A stretch of DNA of 64,000 nucleotides from Datisca glomerata (GCA_003255025.1 QANY01003934.1:434001-498000); one strand, 5' to 3'; counted from the first letter of the stretch, positions 24,112-36,587 are shown. A program made the numbers and translations. The notes: a model not told the origin generated them from the sequence alone.

Positions 24112-25097
24112 CTACTTCGTAACCTTTGGCCTAGACATCGAAGTGTTGGTTCGTTGAGCAGCTACATGGAGGCGTGAGAAAGTAGCGATGTCGAGGTTCT
24201 CCAAATGCGACATATACAAATTCATCATCCCGCAGATGCACATTTTCACCAAGTCTTCCTCCTTCCACTCTTCCTGGAAATCTAATGCTTTGTCTTTTAA
24301 CCGTCTGACATAAGTCATCAGGTCCTCATCTTTCTTTTGATTCTCACGCCCTAACTCGAGAATGCTAATCTTTTCCTCACACACAAAAAACTTTGTCATG
24401 AATGAGAAACCATATGCGACCACGTTAAAAGTGTTTTCGATGCTAGATTGATGTACCATGTGTATGCTTACTCAGTCAGTGATGTCGAAAACTCCCTCAG
24501 CCTCATGGACTCGTAACATCCGTGCGGGGCCTAAGTCATCAATGAAACATATAATGTGCTCCCTAGCACATCCATCCTTATCGTTATACTTATAGAACTT
24601 TGGGGGTACATAGTCAGACAGGTAGACTTCATGGCTAGCTCACATGGGTAAAGGGGACGAAAGTATACTATTGTCTCACTTAGAGAGGCTTTGATACGTT
24701 CTATCTCCAATATCTGATGTAGTGTCTCATTGGTAATGAAAGGGCCAGTGTCGGTGCCATCGACCGAGACATTATGTGCTGACATGGGACATGCGAAGGC
24801 TACCTGGAAGGATGTTGGCGAAATGATAACATTTGCAGGGTTGCTCGAGTGACCCGCATTTTGGTCACTGTTTACCGTTCCTGACTCGGACAAGCCCCTT
24901 GGATTTATAGCTGGTATCTGTTTATCGGCGTCAGTCTGGTTCGTCGTGTGAGGATGGACGGCATAAACGGCAGGCGGTGGTGGATGAGGGTTATGGGCAC
25001 CTGTGAGGAGATCGGTCAGTGTACTTAGAAGGGTACGAATCTTAGCTTTAGAGGCCTGGAGCTCTCTAATGGCGTTAGTCTGCTCAGTCGTCGTCAT
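24112..25097 (-). CDS. Gag-like protein of the gag-only retroelement (two open segments)
   Basis: The N-terminal segment (25097 to 24531, 188 residues) starts with MTTTEQTNAIRELQASKAK, a coiled-coil-like start, then a Pro/His-rich linker and a conserved-looking FQVAFACPMSAHNVS region. After a frame break, a second segment (24459 to 24112, 115 residues) carries the Gypsy gag signature: ENQKKDEDLMTYVRRLKDKALD, EEDLVKMCICGMM and FSRLHVAAQRTNTS. Gag forms the virus-like particle that packages the RNA. No zinc knuckle or pol is seen. Stops between the halves mean this copy is probably inactive. Confidence 0.75.
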
Positions 25098-25256
25098 TGC
25101 AGATGGGGAAGTTGATTATCTCCCTGGATGTAGCGTCTTCCATGTCATGGTTCTCAATGGTTAAGTTAACATCTCTCCTTCCAAATGAGAAGAAGCTCTC
25201 ATCATTCGACTACGTCCGACCATACTCGAAGAAAGAAGAAGATGGTAGACAGATCA

Positions 25257-25275
25257 CTCCCCAGTGAAGTCGCCA
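25257..25275 (-). promoter_or_regulatory. Primer-binding site of the gag-only element
   Basis: Reads TGGCGACTTCACTGGGGAG on the minus strand, starting with TGG as expected for pairing with a tRNA CCA end. It is separated by three A/T bases from the 5' LTR. I have not assigned the tRNA. Confidence 0.65.
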
Positions 25276-25278
25276 AAA

Positions 25279-26411
25279 TATTTCAGGGTTTAGGGTGATG
25301 TGTGTATGGGTGATCTAGTATATGTCAAGTATACTTGGGAACGTGGGGGTAGCCGATCGGAGGGTGAAGGATAAGTAACCTTAGGCAGCCGTCGGAAGGT
25401 GATAAATGTCCTTGAAACCCTAAGGTAGGTGAGAACTTCGAAGAGTGAGAATTCAAAGAGAGAATATTCTCGAGGTTCCTTTGTCTCGGGATTAGTCAGA
25501 ATTGATTGCCTCAATAATGGTGTCAGGGGCTCCTTTATATAGATGGAGTGGAGTGGGGATCACACGCATGTCCCTTTAAACTGCATGAAAATCGTGTGTC
25601 CAGACTGAAACTGACACAAATAAAAGTCACACTCAAAACGTGGTCACACATTAAAAACATAACACCATGCCTAAAATGCGCCACATCCCTAAAATGATGC
25701 AACATAGGAAACTGTGCTCGGGGTTCCCCCGTGGCAACATGAGAAGCTGTGCCCGGGGTTCCTCCGTGGCGGCATGGGGAGCCATTCTTAGGGTTCCCCC
25801 TAGAGTGGCATAAGAAATCGTGCCCGAGGTTCCCCCGTGGCGGCATGGAGAGCTACCCTCGGGGTGGCATGGAGAGCCACTTTCGGGGTTTCCCCTGTAG
25901 TGTCATGGGGAGCCGCCTCCGGAATTCCCCCCAGAGTGGCATAGGGAGCCGCGCCCCCTGGGGGGTTCCCCTAAAGTGACCTGGGGAGCCAGCTCCGAGG
26001 TTCCCCCAGGAGTGGCATAAGGAGTTGCACTCGGGTTCTCCCAAGGTTTTATAAAGGAGGCACTTCCAAGACTCGTATGGTGGCTACATCCTTCAAAAAG
26101 ATCTTCACATCCTAGCGTATCGAATCTTGTCCTAATCCTACCAGACCACAACACCCAGATTGTTCCCAGGCAAGGAAGATTTCTCGAACTTTTGTCACTA
26201 AGTTCGAAGACATACACTACACTTTTAATACATCATTTCATATAAGGGGAATCGCCACCCTTATAAGTTTAAAGGCATCCAATGCAAGAATGTTCAGTCA
26301 TAAATCATGTGAAACTTATCATTACACCACATAAGAACCACATGGGCATATTTAGGAGCCACGTATCTAATCTTGACACGTCACTCTTGGTGACAGAACT
26401 TACTATTCACA
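25279..26411 (-). repeat. 5' LTR of the gag-only element
   Basis: Partner of 20308-21457. The plus-strand first dinucleotide is TA rather than TG, probably a point change. The same 37-bp GC-rich array is present (about 25718-26040) but with a different unit count, explaining the 17-bp length difference in part. Confidence 0.85.
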
Positions 26412-26416
26412 TTGTC

Positions 26417-27797
26417 TAATTCAAATTAAGACATAAAAATCCTAAAGTACTATGCACAATGCTTTTGAAAGAAAACTTACGACGAGATATATTATCAGTT
26501 TTGCCTAAAAAAGTAAGAATATTTTCGATTCTCATGGATTGAAGTTATCTTCATAGTCCCAAATTTGTCATGGTCATTTACAATTCTATTTCTTGTAATC
26601 TTCTTTCTAGTTACGTTTTCTTTTCTTTTTACATATTTTTCCTCTTTATATATATTTTAATTGAGACTAGTAATATAGCGTCTCACGTGGGATTTTATTT
26701 ACATAATATGATATTTAATTGTTTTATATGCAATTTTTAACTTAACTTTATTTATAATTGTTTATATATATTGAAAAAACATTAAATGTCTTTTGCAAGA
26801 ATATTTATAAGATTATATAAATTGAAAAAAAGTATTTATTTTACCCCATTTCGCTCAAAGGGTTGAAGGAAAATAATATTTCAAATTGTTTGTAAGAGTC
26901 AACTTGATCCTCTTCCATAAAGATCTCAGATGAGGGAACCTTAAGAGTGTAACCGACTTCAACCACCGTCCATGTACAATCTATACTAGATGTGAACAAT
27001 TCTCCATCCTACATTTTCTACGTTCTTGATAGCCCAACTTTGTCTCGGTAGAGCCACAATCATTTTACTTACTAGAACTAAGCCAATTGAGAAAAATTAG
27101 AAAATCCACTACATGATTCTCAATGATATGTTTTGGCTACTGAACTGTTATTTTACATTTTTATAATTATATATAATATTATCAAGAGTAAGTAATTCTA
27201 GACCTACGAAGTAATAGATCAATTTTAAATTGTTAACATTCAGTGTCATTCATCTATATATCGTTATGTTATAACTCATTAAAATGAATATGTAATTAAC
27301 CAATAAATTGATGACATGACAGTTAGTCAATTAAAACTTAGTTTATAACTTGATCGAGCTAAAATAACTATATTATCAAATATTTTTTATTAGCACCGGA
27401 CCTCCAGAGCGTAGTTGTTCCACTAATCTAGGAGGTGCGTAGCCTCTCAACTACGACTTCTAGTTTGAACTCGTAATATGAGACGACCTCAAATATACGG
27501 TGACTATTTACATTACATCTGATAGTTTATATTATAAAATGTTATCAAACATATAATCATACATTTTAAGAAATCTAATTTTACCCCATCAAATTCTCAT
27601 CAATTCAATCCTCATACTTTTGGAATTGGCATCTCACTTAGTCTAAAAAATCATTTATGAAATATTCTAGTCAGTGGCACAACTGCAAATTCCATAAAAT
27701 TTGAATCATCTCCCCACGTTCGGTTTCCTCGGCCTGCACAGGAATTTTGCTCATCATTCGACCAATCGTACAACTTCTGCCCCAGTCCAGATTCACG

Positions 27798-27800
<3 letters not shown>
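26417..27800. other. AT-rich intergenic DNA upstream of FUT1
   Basis: 1.4 kb without a recognisable gene. It contains long AT tracts and one more structured stretch near 27400-27480 (CCTCCAGAGCGTAGTTG...). It should hold the FUT1-like promoter; I cannot point to a convincing TATA box. Confidence 0.4.

Positions 27801-27849
<49 letters not shown>
27801..27849 (+). repeat. (CT)n microsatellite in the FUT1 5' leader
   Basis: About 24 uninterrupted CT units ending 25 bp before the start codon. CT/GA runs in 5' leaders are common in plant genes. Long open frames crossing it on either strand (Ser-Leu or Arg-Glu repeats) are artefacts. Confidence 0.95.
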
Positions 27850-27854
<5 letters not shown>

Positions 27855-27873
27855 TACCCAAATGAGATTTTGA

Positions 27874-30697
27874 ATGGATCCGGGTGCATTCAGGAGACGA
27901 TCATCGCCGCCAAAGAGCACAGATCGCCAACAAATCCGAACTTCTCCAATCGCTGGTTTAAAATCTGCTTCCAGTTCGATGAAGCTGACCAAGATCTTGG
28001 GTACTTGCTTGGCCGCTCTTCCAGTTCTGATCATTATCACATTAGTTCTTCGGCACCCACCAGACGATCCGATCCGAGGCTTCTCCGAAGCCAGAGTTTT
28101 GGAAACAATAGCTCAAAATGGTACTTCCTCGGATTTGGCTAAGTTTGTTTTTGTGATGTTTTTACTTTCTGTTTGGCTGCTGATAAAACTGTTGAACATA
28201 TAGGAAAAAGCTGATCTTTTGATCCACTGTTTTTTTGTCTTTTTAGTTTTCTGGTAGTAAGAATTCACTTCAATTAATCTAAGTAGCAATGGACTTATCG
28301 GAATGATAATCTACGTAGCAATGGACTTATCGAATAATAATACTCTACAGGCAGGGTACTAGATTTGTATAGCTGTTTGAAATCAGTGCTGCCATTATCT
28401 CAAAGATAAATTTGTCAAGTTTTCATCAGGTTAAGAGTTTGAAGATGAATTCTTGACAGATGTAAATAAGCAAATTCTGCTGCTTCAACTGTAAATAAGA
28501 AAATAATGACAGATGTAAATATGTAATTATAAGAATTTTGGTATTGGATGTAGCTTTTTGGGCTATGTTTGTTGCTCTTGATAGTTATCGAGCAGTATCA
28601 CTCTTCCTCTGAATGGGTTTAAGATATGTTTGAAGAGGTTTATATATTGAAATTTGGAGTCACTAAACATTATTTGATGATTCTGACTAAATGACAATTA
28701 ATGTACAAAGGAGAGTTCAACTTGCATACCTTTTATTCCAACCACTTACATACTCTGTTAAAAGGATAAGGCTATATGTTAATTTATTTCGTCAATGCTC
28801 ACTATATGTTGGGTTGAATGAAGGTAATCTTAGTCTCAATAAAAGGAAAAAGAATGAAGGTTATTTTTTGTTCTGGTGCTGTTTATGGGGCTGAAATATT
28901 GAGTTTGAACTTTGAAGCTTAAAACCCACTTCTTCTAGCCAACTATCTCTATCAGAGATTTAAAAAGCTAAAAACATTTGTTCATTTTGGCATGTCTTCC
29001 AATAGTTATATCTATAATTTTGGATACTTGGTGTTGATTATGTGCCTCCATGTTTTACAGTTCTTTGAAATATTATGTTCGACTCTGAGTTATATTTCTA
29101 TCTATATACAGAAGAAGAATGGGGACTAATCTAGTCAGTTTAAATTCAATTATTCAGATGACTGTCGTTTTCGTATTCTTAGATTTCTTCAAATGACTAA
29201 TTCTCTCTACTTGTTTCCCTTTTCCAACTTGTAGGTTCAGAAGATAAGTTTTCACTATTACCTGACATGCCTATTGACAAACTTGTTGATGGACTTCTTG
29301 CTCCTGGATTTGATGAAGAATCTTGTCTAAGCAGGTACCAAGCCAGTTCATATCGAAAAACTTCACCCTATAAACCTTCCTCTTATCTCCTCTCGAAGCT
29401 TAGAAATTATGAAGCTCTCCACAAACGCTGTGGACCCGGTACCAAATCCTATAATGAAGCATTAGACCAACTTACGTCCGGCCAGAGTGTAAGTTCTACC
29501 GAGTGTAAGTATATTGTATGGATATCTTTCAGTGGTTTAGGAAACAGAATACTTACTGTGGCATCTGCTTTCCTTTACGCCCTCCTCACGAACCGAGTCC
29601 TTCTTGTGGACCCCGGAAAGGACATGCCTGATCTATTCTGCGAGCCATTCCCCGAACAATCCTGGTTACTACCTGAGGACTTCCCCCTTAAGGATCAATT
29701 TGATGCATTAGATCAGAATTCTCCTAACTGTTACGGGAATATGGTGAAGAAAAATAACCTAAGCACATCAACCGAATCGCTAACTTCATATTTATACATC
29801 CATCTAGTTCATGATTATGATGAGCATGATAAACTCTTCTTCTGTGATCAAGATCAAGCTGTTTTCGAGAAAGCTCGTTGGCTGATTATGAAGACTGACA
29901 ACTATTTCGTCCCGTCTCTCTTTCTGATCCCGTCTTTTGAGCGGGAACTTAGCAACTTGTTTCCCAAGAAAGACACGGTTTTTCATTTCTTGGGTCGGTA
30001 TCTTTTCCACCCTTCAAATCAGGTTTGGGGATTAATCACTAGGTACTACCAAGCTTACCTTGCCAAGGCAGATGAGAGGATTGGTATTCAAATAAGAGTT
30101 TTCGAAAACGGACCTGGTCCATTTCAGCACGTGATGGATCAAATCCTAGCCTGCACTTTTAAGGAGAATTTGTTACCCGAAACGGATATGCAGGGTGGTT
30201 CGGTCGTTATTCAATCGGAAAAACCGAAACTGAAATCTGTACTAATGACATCATTAAATTCCGGGTACTATGAGAGGGTAAGGACAATGTATTGGGAACA
30301 TTCAACCGTGACCGGGGATGTGATTGGTATTTACCAGCCGAGCCACGAAGAGTATCAGCAGACGGAGAAGAAGACACACAACAGGAAGGCGTGGGCGGAG
30401 ATGTATCTGCTGAGTTTGAGTGATGTGTTGGTCACAAGCTCGTGGTCTACGTTTGGTTATGTGGCTCAAGGGCTGGGAGGATTGAAGCCGTGGATTCTAT
30501 TTAAGCCTGAAAATCAGACTGTGCCAGATCCACCGTGCAGGCGGGTAATGTCAATGGAGCCTTGCTTTCATGCTCCTCCGTTTTATGACTGCAAGGCAAA
30601 GGCAGGAGTTGACACAGGTGCACTTGTTCCTCATATTAGGCATTGTGAGGATATGAGCTGGGGCCTTAAGCTAGTTGATAATCATCATGATTTATAG
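27874..30697 (+). CDS. Xyloglucan galactoside alpha-1,2-L-fucosyltransferase (GT37), two exons
   Basis: Golgi enzyme that transfers L-fucose from GDP-fucose to galactose on xyloglucan side chains in cell-wall synthesis. Exon 1 is 27874-28120 (247 nt) and exon 2 is 29235-30697; the 1,114-bp intron starts G|GTACTT and ends TTGTAG|GT, phase 1, giving a Gly codon. The joined protein is 569 residues; Arabidopsis FUT1 is about 558. It has a basic cytoplasmic tail (1-40), a signal-anchor (about 41-59) and a lumenal domain. GT37 blocks seen: CKYIVWISFSGLGNRIL (about 172-188), IGIQIRVF with the motif-I Arg (about 370), and SSWSTFGYVAQGLGG (484-498). SCLSRYQ, KRCGPGT and the C-terminal MEPCFHAPPFYDCKAK and VPHIRHCED blocks keep the family cysteines. 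No stop or frameshift. The start is the first ATG after the leader CT repeat and matches the family N-terminus (MD..RRRSSP). Confidence 0.95.
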
Positions 30698-31063
30698 CTA
30701 ATTCTTATTTAATTGGGCAATTTTACACATTTTTTCTTAAATCAATGAGAGTTATTTTTCTGTTTGCTTTGTCTTTTTTATACATAAATAATGTTACCCT
30801 ATAATTTGAATTCACATAACTTTTCAAGTTTAAATATTATTGGATATATTTCTACGGTCATTTCCGAACTATAATTATTACATTGTGTTTAGGAATTGAA
30901 ACCATAATAACGTAGCCATTGGAGGCTATATTGCTCAGTTTAAACCAAACAATAAAACGAATTGGAATGATCATCCCAGAAGCTGGAAAAGAAATTGGAA
31001 TACAAACAATTATTACTTCATGTGAATTCAAAGGGTTAAAAAAAGAATGTGTAAGTTAGTTGA
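30698..31063. other. Intergenic between convergent FUT1 and carrier pseudogene
   Basis: About 0.37 kb of AT-rich DNA with the 3' ends of both genes. No further feature. Confidence 0.4.
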
Positions 31064-32030
31064 TTAGAAGGAATAAAGCCCTGCAAACCGCCGAAACTTC
31101 TCGTAAGAGACCCAGAACACGAATTGCCAAGGACCGAGCCTCGCCCACGTAGGAAAAAAACCCTTCCAAAGAGCTCTAAACCCTTCAACTTTAACAGTCT
31201 TCACTAAACAATCATAAGAATTACCATACATAACTATACCTTCTTTGTTAGCCGCCTGATTCATCATTCTGGTCTTTACCACATCAGCTGGACAACTCAA
31301 GGCAGTTGCCGAAAGACCTGACATGATAGAGGCTCAGGTATGGGCCAAAATACTATCATCGGCTATCTGATTATTGATAACAAAACGTTTAGCATGGTCA
31401 TAGCAAGCCCATTCTCCCATGTTGACCAGAAAAGCTCTTTGGACATTTGGAACTACTCCTTTCCAGAGTCCTCGAGCGCCTTCTGCATTGACTATTTTCA
31501 TTACAGCATCAAAAGCTCCTGAGTATCTAGGTTCTAGACCTTGGCTCACCATTCGACTGTCAGCTTGCATTCGTACTTTAACAAGATCAGCAGGACTTGC
31601 CACAATCTGTGCTACTAATTGTAAATAGATAGGAGTGAGTTAACTTAGAGATGCAATAGGCAGAAAGAAGTTGATAGTAGATTTTCAATTTGAGGCAAGA
31701 TTTGATATATGCAAATTAATTGATTGTTCAAATAATCGTAGTTTATATCATGTATGGGCTTATGTGGCTGCACCGGGATAAGCCAGCACGACGTGAGCAA
31801 TGAGGAAATGATAATACTAAGACTGAACATAAGTAACCACAGGAAAACCGAAGGAAGCAAACAATCCACTATCAAAGTCTCCGAAGCCACTCCGAATGCG
31901 TTTGTTGGGCGAGCAGATGAGAGTGACTCGCCATGGAGCTGTAGCCTAGTCTTCATCAGGTCTATCGGGAAGGTCGTTGTCTCAGCCGCCATCGCCGACA
32001 TCGATGCCAGCGCGATTTTTGTGTAAGTCC

Positions 32031-32334
32031 AGTAGAAATTATGAACCCTAAAAATGATGAACACTTTAGTGTTCTGATCTTAAAAAAAGGTGATGAACTT
32101 CTTGTTATGATTTTTTATTAAGAATTCTAATTCTTTACAATGATTAAGTGATGTATATATACATATAATCTCTAACGGTTGCCTATGATCTCCAACGGAT
32201 GCCTACTGATCGTTTTTCCAGAAGTGGTTAGACACCCACTGTGTTTAGTGAAAGTTACTGTTCTGCTTTCCCTTTTTGCCTGTGATGAAGATTTTCCTTC
32301 TAAGAAAATACTTTCTGTTTCTCTTTCTTCAACA
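32031..32334 (-). repeat. 3' LTR of the Copia element
   Basis: Same length as the partner at 36631-36934, with no gaps. The outer dinucleotide on the plus strand is AG instead of TG. Ends ...CTTCAACA. Confidence 0.92.
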
Positions 32335-32351
32335 CTCCCCCTCAAGTTGGG
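32335..32351 (-). promoter_or_regulatory. Polypurine tract
   Basis: Minus strand reads CAACTTGAGGGGGAG directly before TGTTGAAG of the 3' LTR. This is the usual Copia plus-strand primer. Confidence 0.88.
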
Positions 32352-33983
32352 TTCGTATAGGTTGATCGAGCCCAACTTGTTAAGTATTCTTTGGAGGTTA
32401 TTTTTGTTGAGGGCTTTGGTGAAGATGTCGGCCAGCTGGTCTTCACTACGTACAAAAGGAATGACAATTTCTCCCGACTGTACCTTCTCTCTTATGAAGT
32501 GACAGTCCACTTCAATGTGTTTGGTTCTCTCGTGAAAAATGAGGTTCATTGCAATATGACGTGCTGCTTGGTTGTCACAGTGCATCTCTATCGCTTTTTT
32601 TTTATCTCAACCTTCATGTCTTGAAGGAGATGTCTAATCCATGTGAGTTCACTAGCAGTGGAGGCCATGGCTCTGTATTCTGCCTCTGCACTTGACCTCA
32701 CTACAACTGTTTGTTTCTTGCTCTTCTAAGTTACTAGATTTCCACCTACAAAGACACAGAAACCAGTTGTAGATTTTCTATCATAACTACCTGCCCAGTC
32801 TGCATCAGCGTATCCAACTACGGAGTTTGCCCCGGTTCTCTTCATCCATATCCCTTGACCGAGTGTTCCTTTAAGGTATCTGAGTATCCTTTCTGCGACT
32901 GCCTGGTGATTCGTGTAGGGTGGTGCGCGCATGAATTGACTGATAACACTAACTGCAAAAGTGATATCTGGTCTTGTAACCGTTAGATAAACTAGTTTTC
33001 CTACTAGTCTTTGATATTGACATATATCAATTAATGGTTTGCTATCATTAAGTCCTATTTCATGTTGGTTTCCATTGGCGTGCTAGTAGGTTTTGCTCAT
33101 ATCATGCCAGTTTCTTTTAACAAGTCTAAGATATATTTTCTTTGAGATAGAAACAGTCCCTTTTTCGAGCGAGCTATTTCTATCCCTAGGAAGTACTTCA
33201 GTTTTCTTAGATCTTTAATATCAAACTCCCCTTTTAGAAATTGTTGAACACTCCATATTTCATCGTGGTTATTTCCGGTGATGATGATATCATCTATGTA
33301 GACTAAAACGATGGTGGTGGAGTTGTTCGTGTGTTTGACGAACATAGATGAGTCAGCAGAGCTTTTGACAAAGTTAATTTTTAAAAGAGACAAGCTTAAT
33401 TTTTCATACCATGCCCTTGGTGACTGCTTCAAGCCGTAGATAGCCTTCTTTAATCTACATACCTGAGATGGGTGCGTTACTTTCTCGTGTCCTGGAGGTA
33501 GGGACATATATACTTCTTCTTCCAGATTTCCTTGGAGGAATGCGTTTTTTACATCCATTTGATATAGTTCTCAGCTGAGGTTGGTGGCAACGGATAGTAA
33601 CTAGTCGGGCTTTATATCATTTTTGCCACTGGAGCGAATGTCTCCTGGTAATCCACTCCATATGTCTGAGTAAAGACCTTGGCAACTAGTCGGGCTTTAT
33701 ATCTTTCGATGGTGCCATTGCTGTTGTATTTGATCTTGTAGACCCATTTACATCCTACATGTTTATTCCCGTTGGGTAGTGGGATTATGTTCCAAGTTTC
33801 ATTCTTTTCCAAGGCTAGAAGTTCTTCATTCATCGTCTTTCTCCATTTGGGGTCAAGTTGGGCTTCATGATAGGTCTTTGGCTCAACTGTTTCATCAATT
33901 TTTTCCAAGTATGCCCTGTGGATGTTAGAGATTTTATCATAAGATAGGAAATTTCGGATAGGGTATAGAACCTGATGTGACAC
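32352..33983 (-). pseudogene. Copia reverse transcriptase and RNase H region
   Basis: From the right: LDPKWRKTMNEELLALEKNETW and CKWVYKIKYNSNGTIERYKARLVAK (RT start); a break near 33.6 kb; MDVKNAFLQGNLEEEVYM, LKKAIYGLKQSPRAWYEKL and LVYIDDIIITG (the YxDD active site is kept); YADADWAGSYDRKSTTGFC and the C-terminal RNase H (LIFHERTKHIEVDCHFIREK, LADIFTKAL). A stop separates the RT blocks, and frame changes divide RT from RNase H. Confidence 0.88.
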
Positions 33984-34226
33984 GTAGTCTTTTAATCTTG
34001 CTGGGGGTTGAGTTTACCTTGTTGACCTTCTTACGATTACTGCTTCATCAGTGACAGCTGCCTCATCAGTTGCTCCCCCTGAGGTAGTTATCTCAGGCGC
34101 GGCTGATGCGGTATCCTGTTCTTGTCTTCTGATATCAGAGGAAATAATACTGTTAGGTAGCGGAAACGTTTGGTGGTGGTTATGGTTGTCGGGGTCCTTT
34201 GGGTAATAGGATTCTAGTTCTAAAAA

Positions 34227-35420
34227 TTACACATCTCGCGAGATGTAGAGTTTATGGTTTATTGGGTCGTAACACTTATACCCTTTTTTCTCAGCGGAAT
34301 ACCCCAAAAATAGGGTTTTGACTGAGGTTTTGTCCAATTTATCAAGTCTTGGAATGTGTACGAAGCATGTACATCCGAATACTCGTATATGATCTAGGTT
34401 AATTTTCCTACCCTTGAGAATTTCTAGAGGGCTTTTAAGATACAATTTTACACTAGGTAACCGATTGATGAGGTAGGTTGCTGTGAGTATAGCATCGGAC
34501 CAGTATCTTTTGGGTACGTTGTTTTGGAGGAGGAGAGACCTAGTCATTTCAAGAAAGTGTCAGTTTTTGCGTTCTGAGATACCATTTTGTTGTGGGGTGT
34601 GGATGCAGGTGGTTTGATGTCGTATACCCTTTTGTTTAAGAAACTCAAAAAAGGTGTTGTTAGTATACTCGGTTCCATTGTCAGACCTAAAGATTTTTAT
34701 GGTTGTTTCAAATTGAGTTTCAACTAATTTGTTGAACTCTTGAAAACGACTGAAGACTATTTTTTGATTTCAAAAGGTATAACCATGTGGTGCGAGGTAA
34801 ATCATCAATAAATGTAACAAAATATTTGAATTTATTATATGAATCAACTGGGGCGGGTCCCCAAACATCAGAATGAATTAATTCAAAACATCGTTTTGTC
34901 GTACTACTAGATAGTGGAAAGGGTAACCTGGTTTGTTTTGAAAGTTTGCAGCTGAGCAACTGCTAAAGTTTGAATTACAACCGAGTATTTTGTTTAGAAT
35001 TTTGTCGGATGGATGACCGAATCTCCAGTGTAATATTTTATCTTTTTGTACTGTACTGGAGGTGGAAAGGCATGTTTTGTCGGTATCTTCTAAGTAGTAC
35101 AGACCGTTTCTAAATTTTCCTTCACCAATCTTCCTCCCGGTGACTCGATCCTGAAAAATTACTTTGTCAGGCGAAAAAGTAACATTGCAGTTTAAGTCTT
35201 TGGTTATTTTACTGACGGATAGGAGATTGGAGTTAAAATTGGGTAGGCAAAGTACGTTGTTAATGGTTTTTGTGAACAGTGTGGTGGACCCTATGCCAAA
35301 AATTGAACTTTATTTCCATTGGCTACCGTCACGTGTTGTGGTCTTTCTAATTTAGTGAGACTGTGTAGGTTTTTTATGTTATGAGTCATGTGGTCTGAGA
35401 CACCAGAGTCTATTATCCAG
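34227..35420 (-). pseudogene. Copia protease end, pre-integrase and integrase region
   Basis: A protease-like active site WIIDSGVSDHMTHN lies near 35.4 kb, with Val where Ala/Thr is usual. The integrase includes CFELIHSDVWGPAP, FKYFVTFIDD (catalytic Asp positions) and, after a break, RYWSDAILTATYLINRLPS and RVFGCTCFVHIPR. At least two frame changes interrupt it. Confidence 0.85.
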
Positions 35421-35639
35421 TGTTCCACGTTATGACAAAAATTTGCAGACTTAGAAAAATAATTGACAGTATTGCAGATAAATGAACCTGAGGTATCGCG
35501 TAAAAATTCTCCGAATTGTTTGAGCAGTGTAGCCATTTGTGCGTCGTTGTCTGTGTGCAGATCTGCTCTAACGGATCCGGATCTGTCCATTTCCTCCATT
35601 CGATCGGGTCGGTACCCATTACCCGAACTGGGTCCGTCT

Positions 35640-36587
35640 GTCATGTGGGCTCTGCGGTCTCGACCCGACCGACCCGTAACCCGCTCCGCTAAGACCCTCG
35701 GTATAAAAGGGAAATGTTTCCCTCGTAGAGCCCCCTCGCTCGTCATTCCCGTGCCTCTTCTGGAACTTTCTCTGGTTCTGCCGGAGATGAGGGTGCAGGT
35801 TCCAGCACCGGTCGTGGGTGTGCCCCTCCTTTCGGCAGTGGCTTCACCTCACCGGCTCGCCTAGCTGTCCGCGGTGCCTTCCCCCTTCCCTAGGGTTAGG
35901 GTTTCGGAGGGAGCCGTGGGTCGCCATGGCTAGTGCCTCCGCCTTGTCGTCTCTGGTACTCATCACTCGTCGCCTGGTTTCTTCTCTTTGGACCATGGCT
36001 GAGACCGTGGAAAATGTTGGCTTCTCCGTCGATATCAACATCTGAGCCTGGAACGCCTCATAGCTTGAGTTGAGAGCCGTCAAGAAATGGAACACCATAT
36101 CCTGTTCAGCCCACTCTTGGAGTTCCTTCAGGTCAGTGGTCATCGGTCTTAGGGTTTTGAGTTCTTTGAACTTAGATTTTAAAAACCCGGTCAACTCCGG
36201 TACTGATCTGTCCCCCTTTTTTGCTTGGGAGATCTCTCGTTTAAGTTCAAAGACTTGCGCGAAATTATTTTGTTCATAATAATTACTCCGGATGTCTTCC
36301 CAGAGTTCCTGTCCTGTTTCACAAAAACAAAAGATTTCACTGAGTTTTAGGTCTATGGAATTAGTTATCCAGGTCATTACCTGACTGTCCATGATGTCCC
36401 ATTCCTCTGGGTTTCGGTCTGGCCTTGGCTTACTGCCGTCCACGAAACTCAGTCTGCCTCTTCCTTTCAGGCTCACCCGAGCCGCCCTGGCCCACGGTAT
36501 GTAGTTGTGGCCAGTGAGCCAGATGGAGGTCAGTCTGGGATTGGTGTCGTGGTGGTGAAGCTGGCCGGAGGTCGATGGTTCTGTCAT
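35640..36587 (-). CDS. Copia gag
   Basis: An open frame of 247 residues from 36587 to 35844 starts MTEPSTSGQLHHHDTN and carries the gag blocks LTGHNYIPWARAARVSL, WDIMDSQVMTWITNSID, ELWEDIRSNYYEQN and AFQAQMLISTEKPTFSTV. It is the longest intact frame of the element. A frame change leads to the downstream protease part. Confidence 0.85.

Larger units (their letters stand above)
20303..26416 (-). mobile_element. Gag-only LTR retrotransposon (LARD-like), TSD TTGTC
   Basis: The element spans 20308-26411 and is flanked by identical 5-bp duplications TTGTC (20303-20307 and 26412-26416). It is transcribed leftward: the 5' LTR is on the right (25279-26411, 1133 bp) and the 3' LTR on the left (20308-21457, 1150 bp). 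A primer-binding-like TGGCGACTTCACTGGGGAG reads leftward from 25275 to 25257, three bases inside the 5' LTR. The 3.8-kb interior encodes a gag-like protein but I find no protease, reverse transcriptase, RNase H or integrase. That is the design of a large retrotransposon derivative moved by a Gypsy-type partner. Confidence 0.88.

Noticed and set aside
27651..28142. Frames on both strands through the CT repeat
   Set aside because: They read as Ser-Leu or Arg-Glu runs; the real FUT1 frame starts after the repeat.
31645..31877. Continuation of the minus-strand frame after the carrier's first exon
   Set aside because: Hydrophobic sequence unlike any carrier; it is intron read-through, not the missing transmembrane segment.
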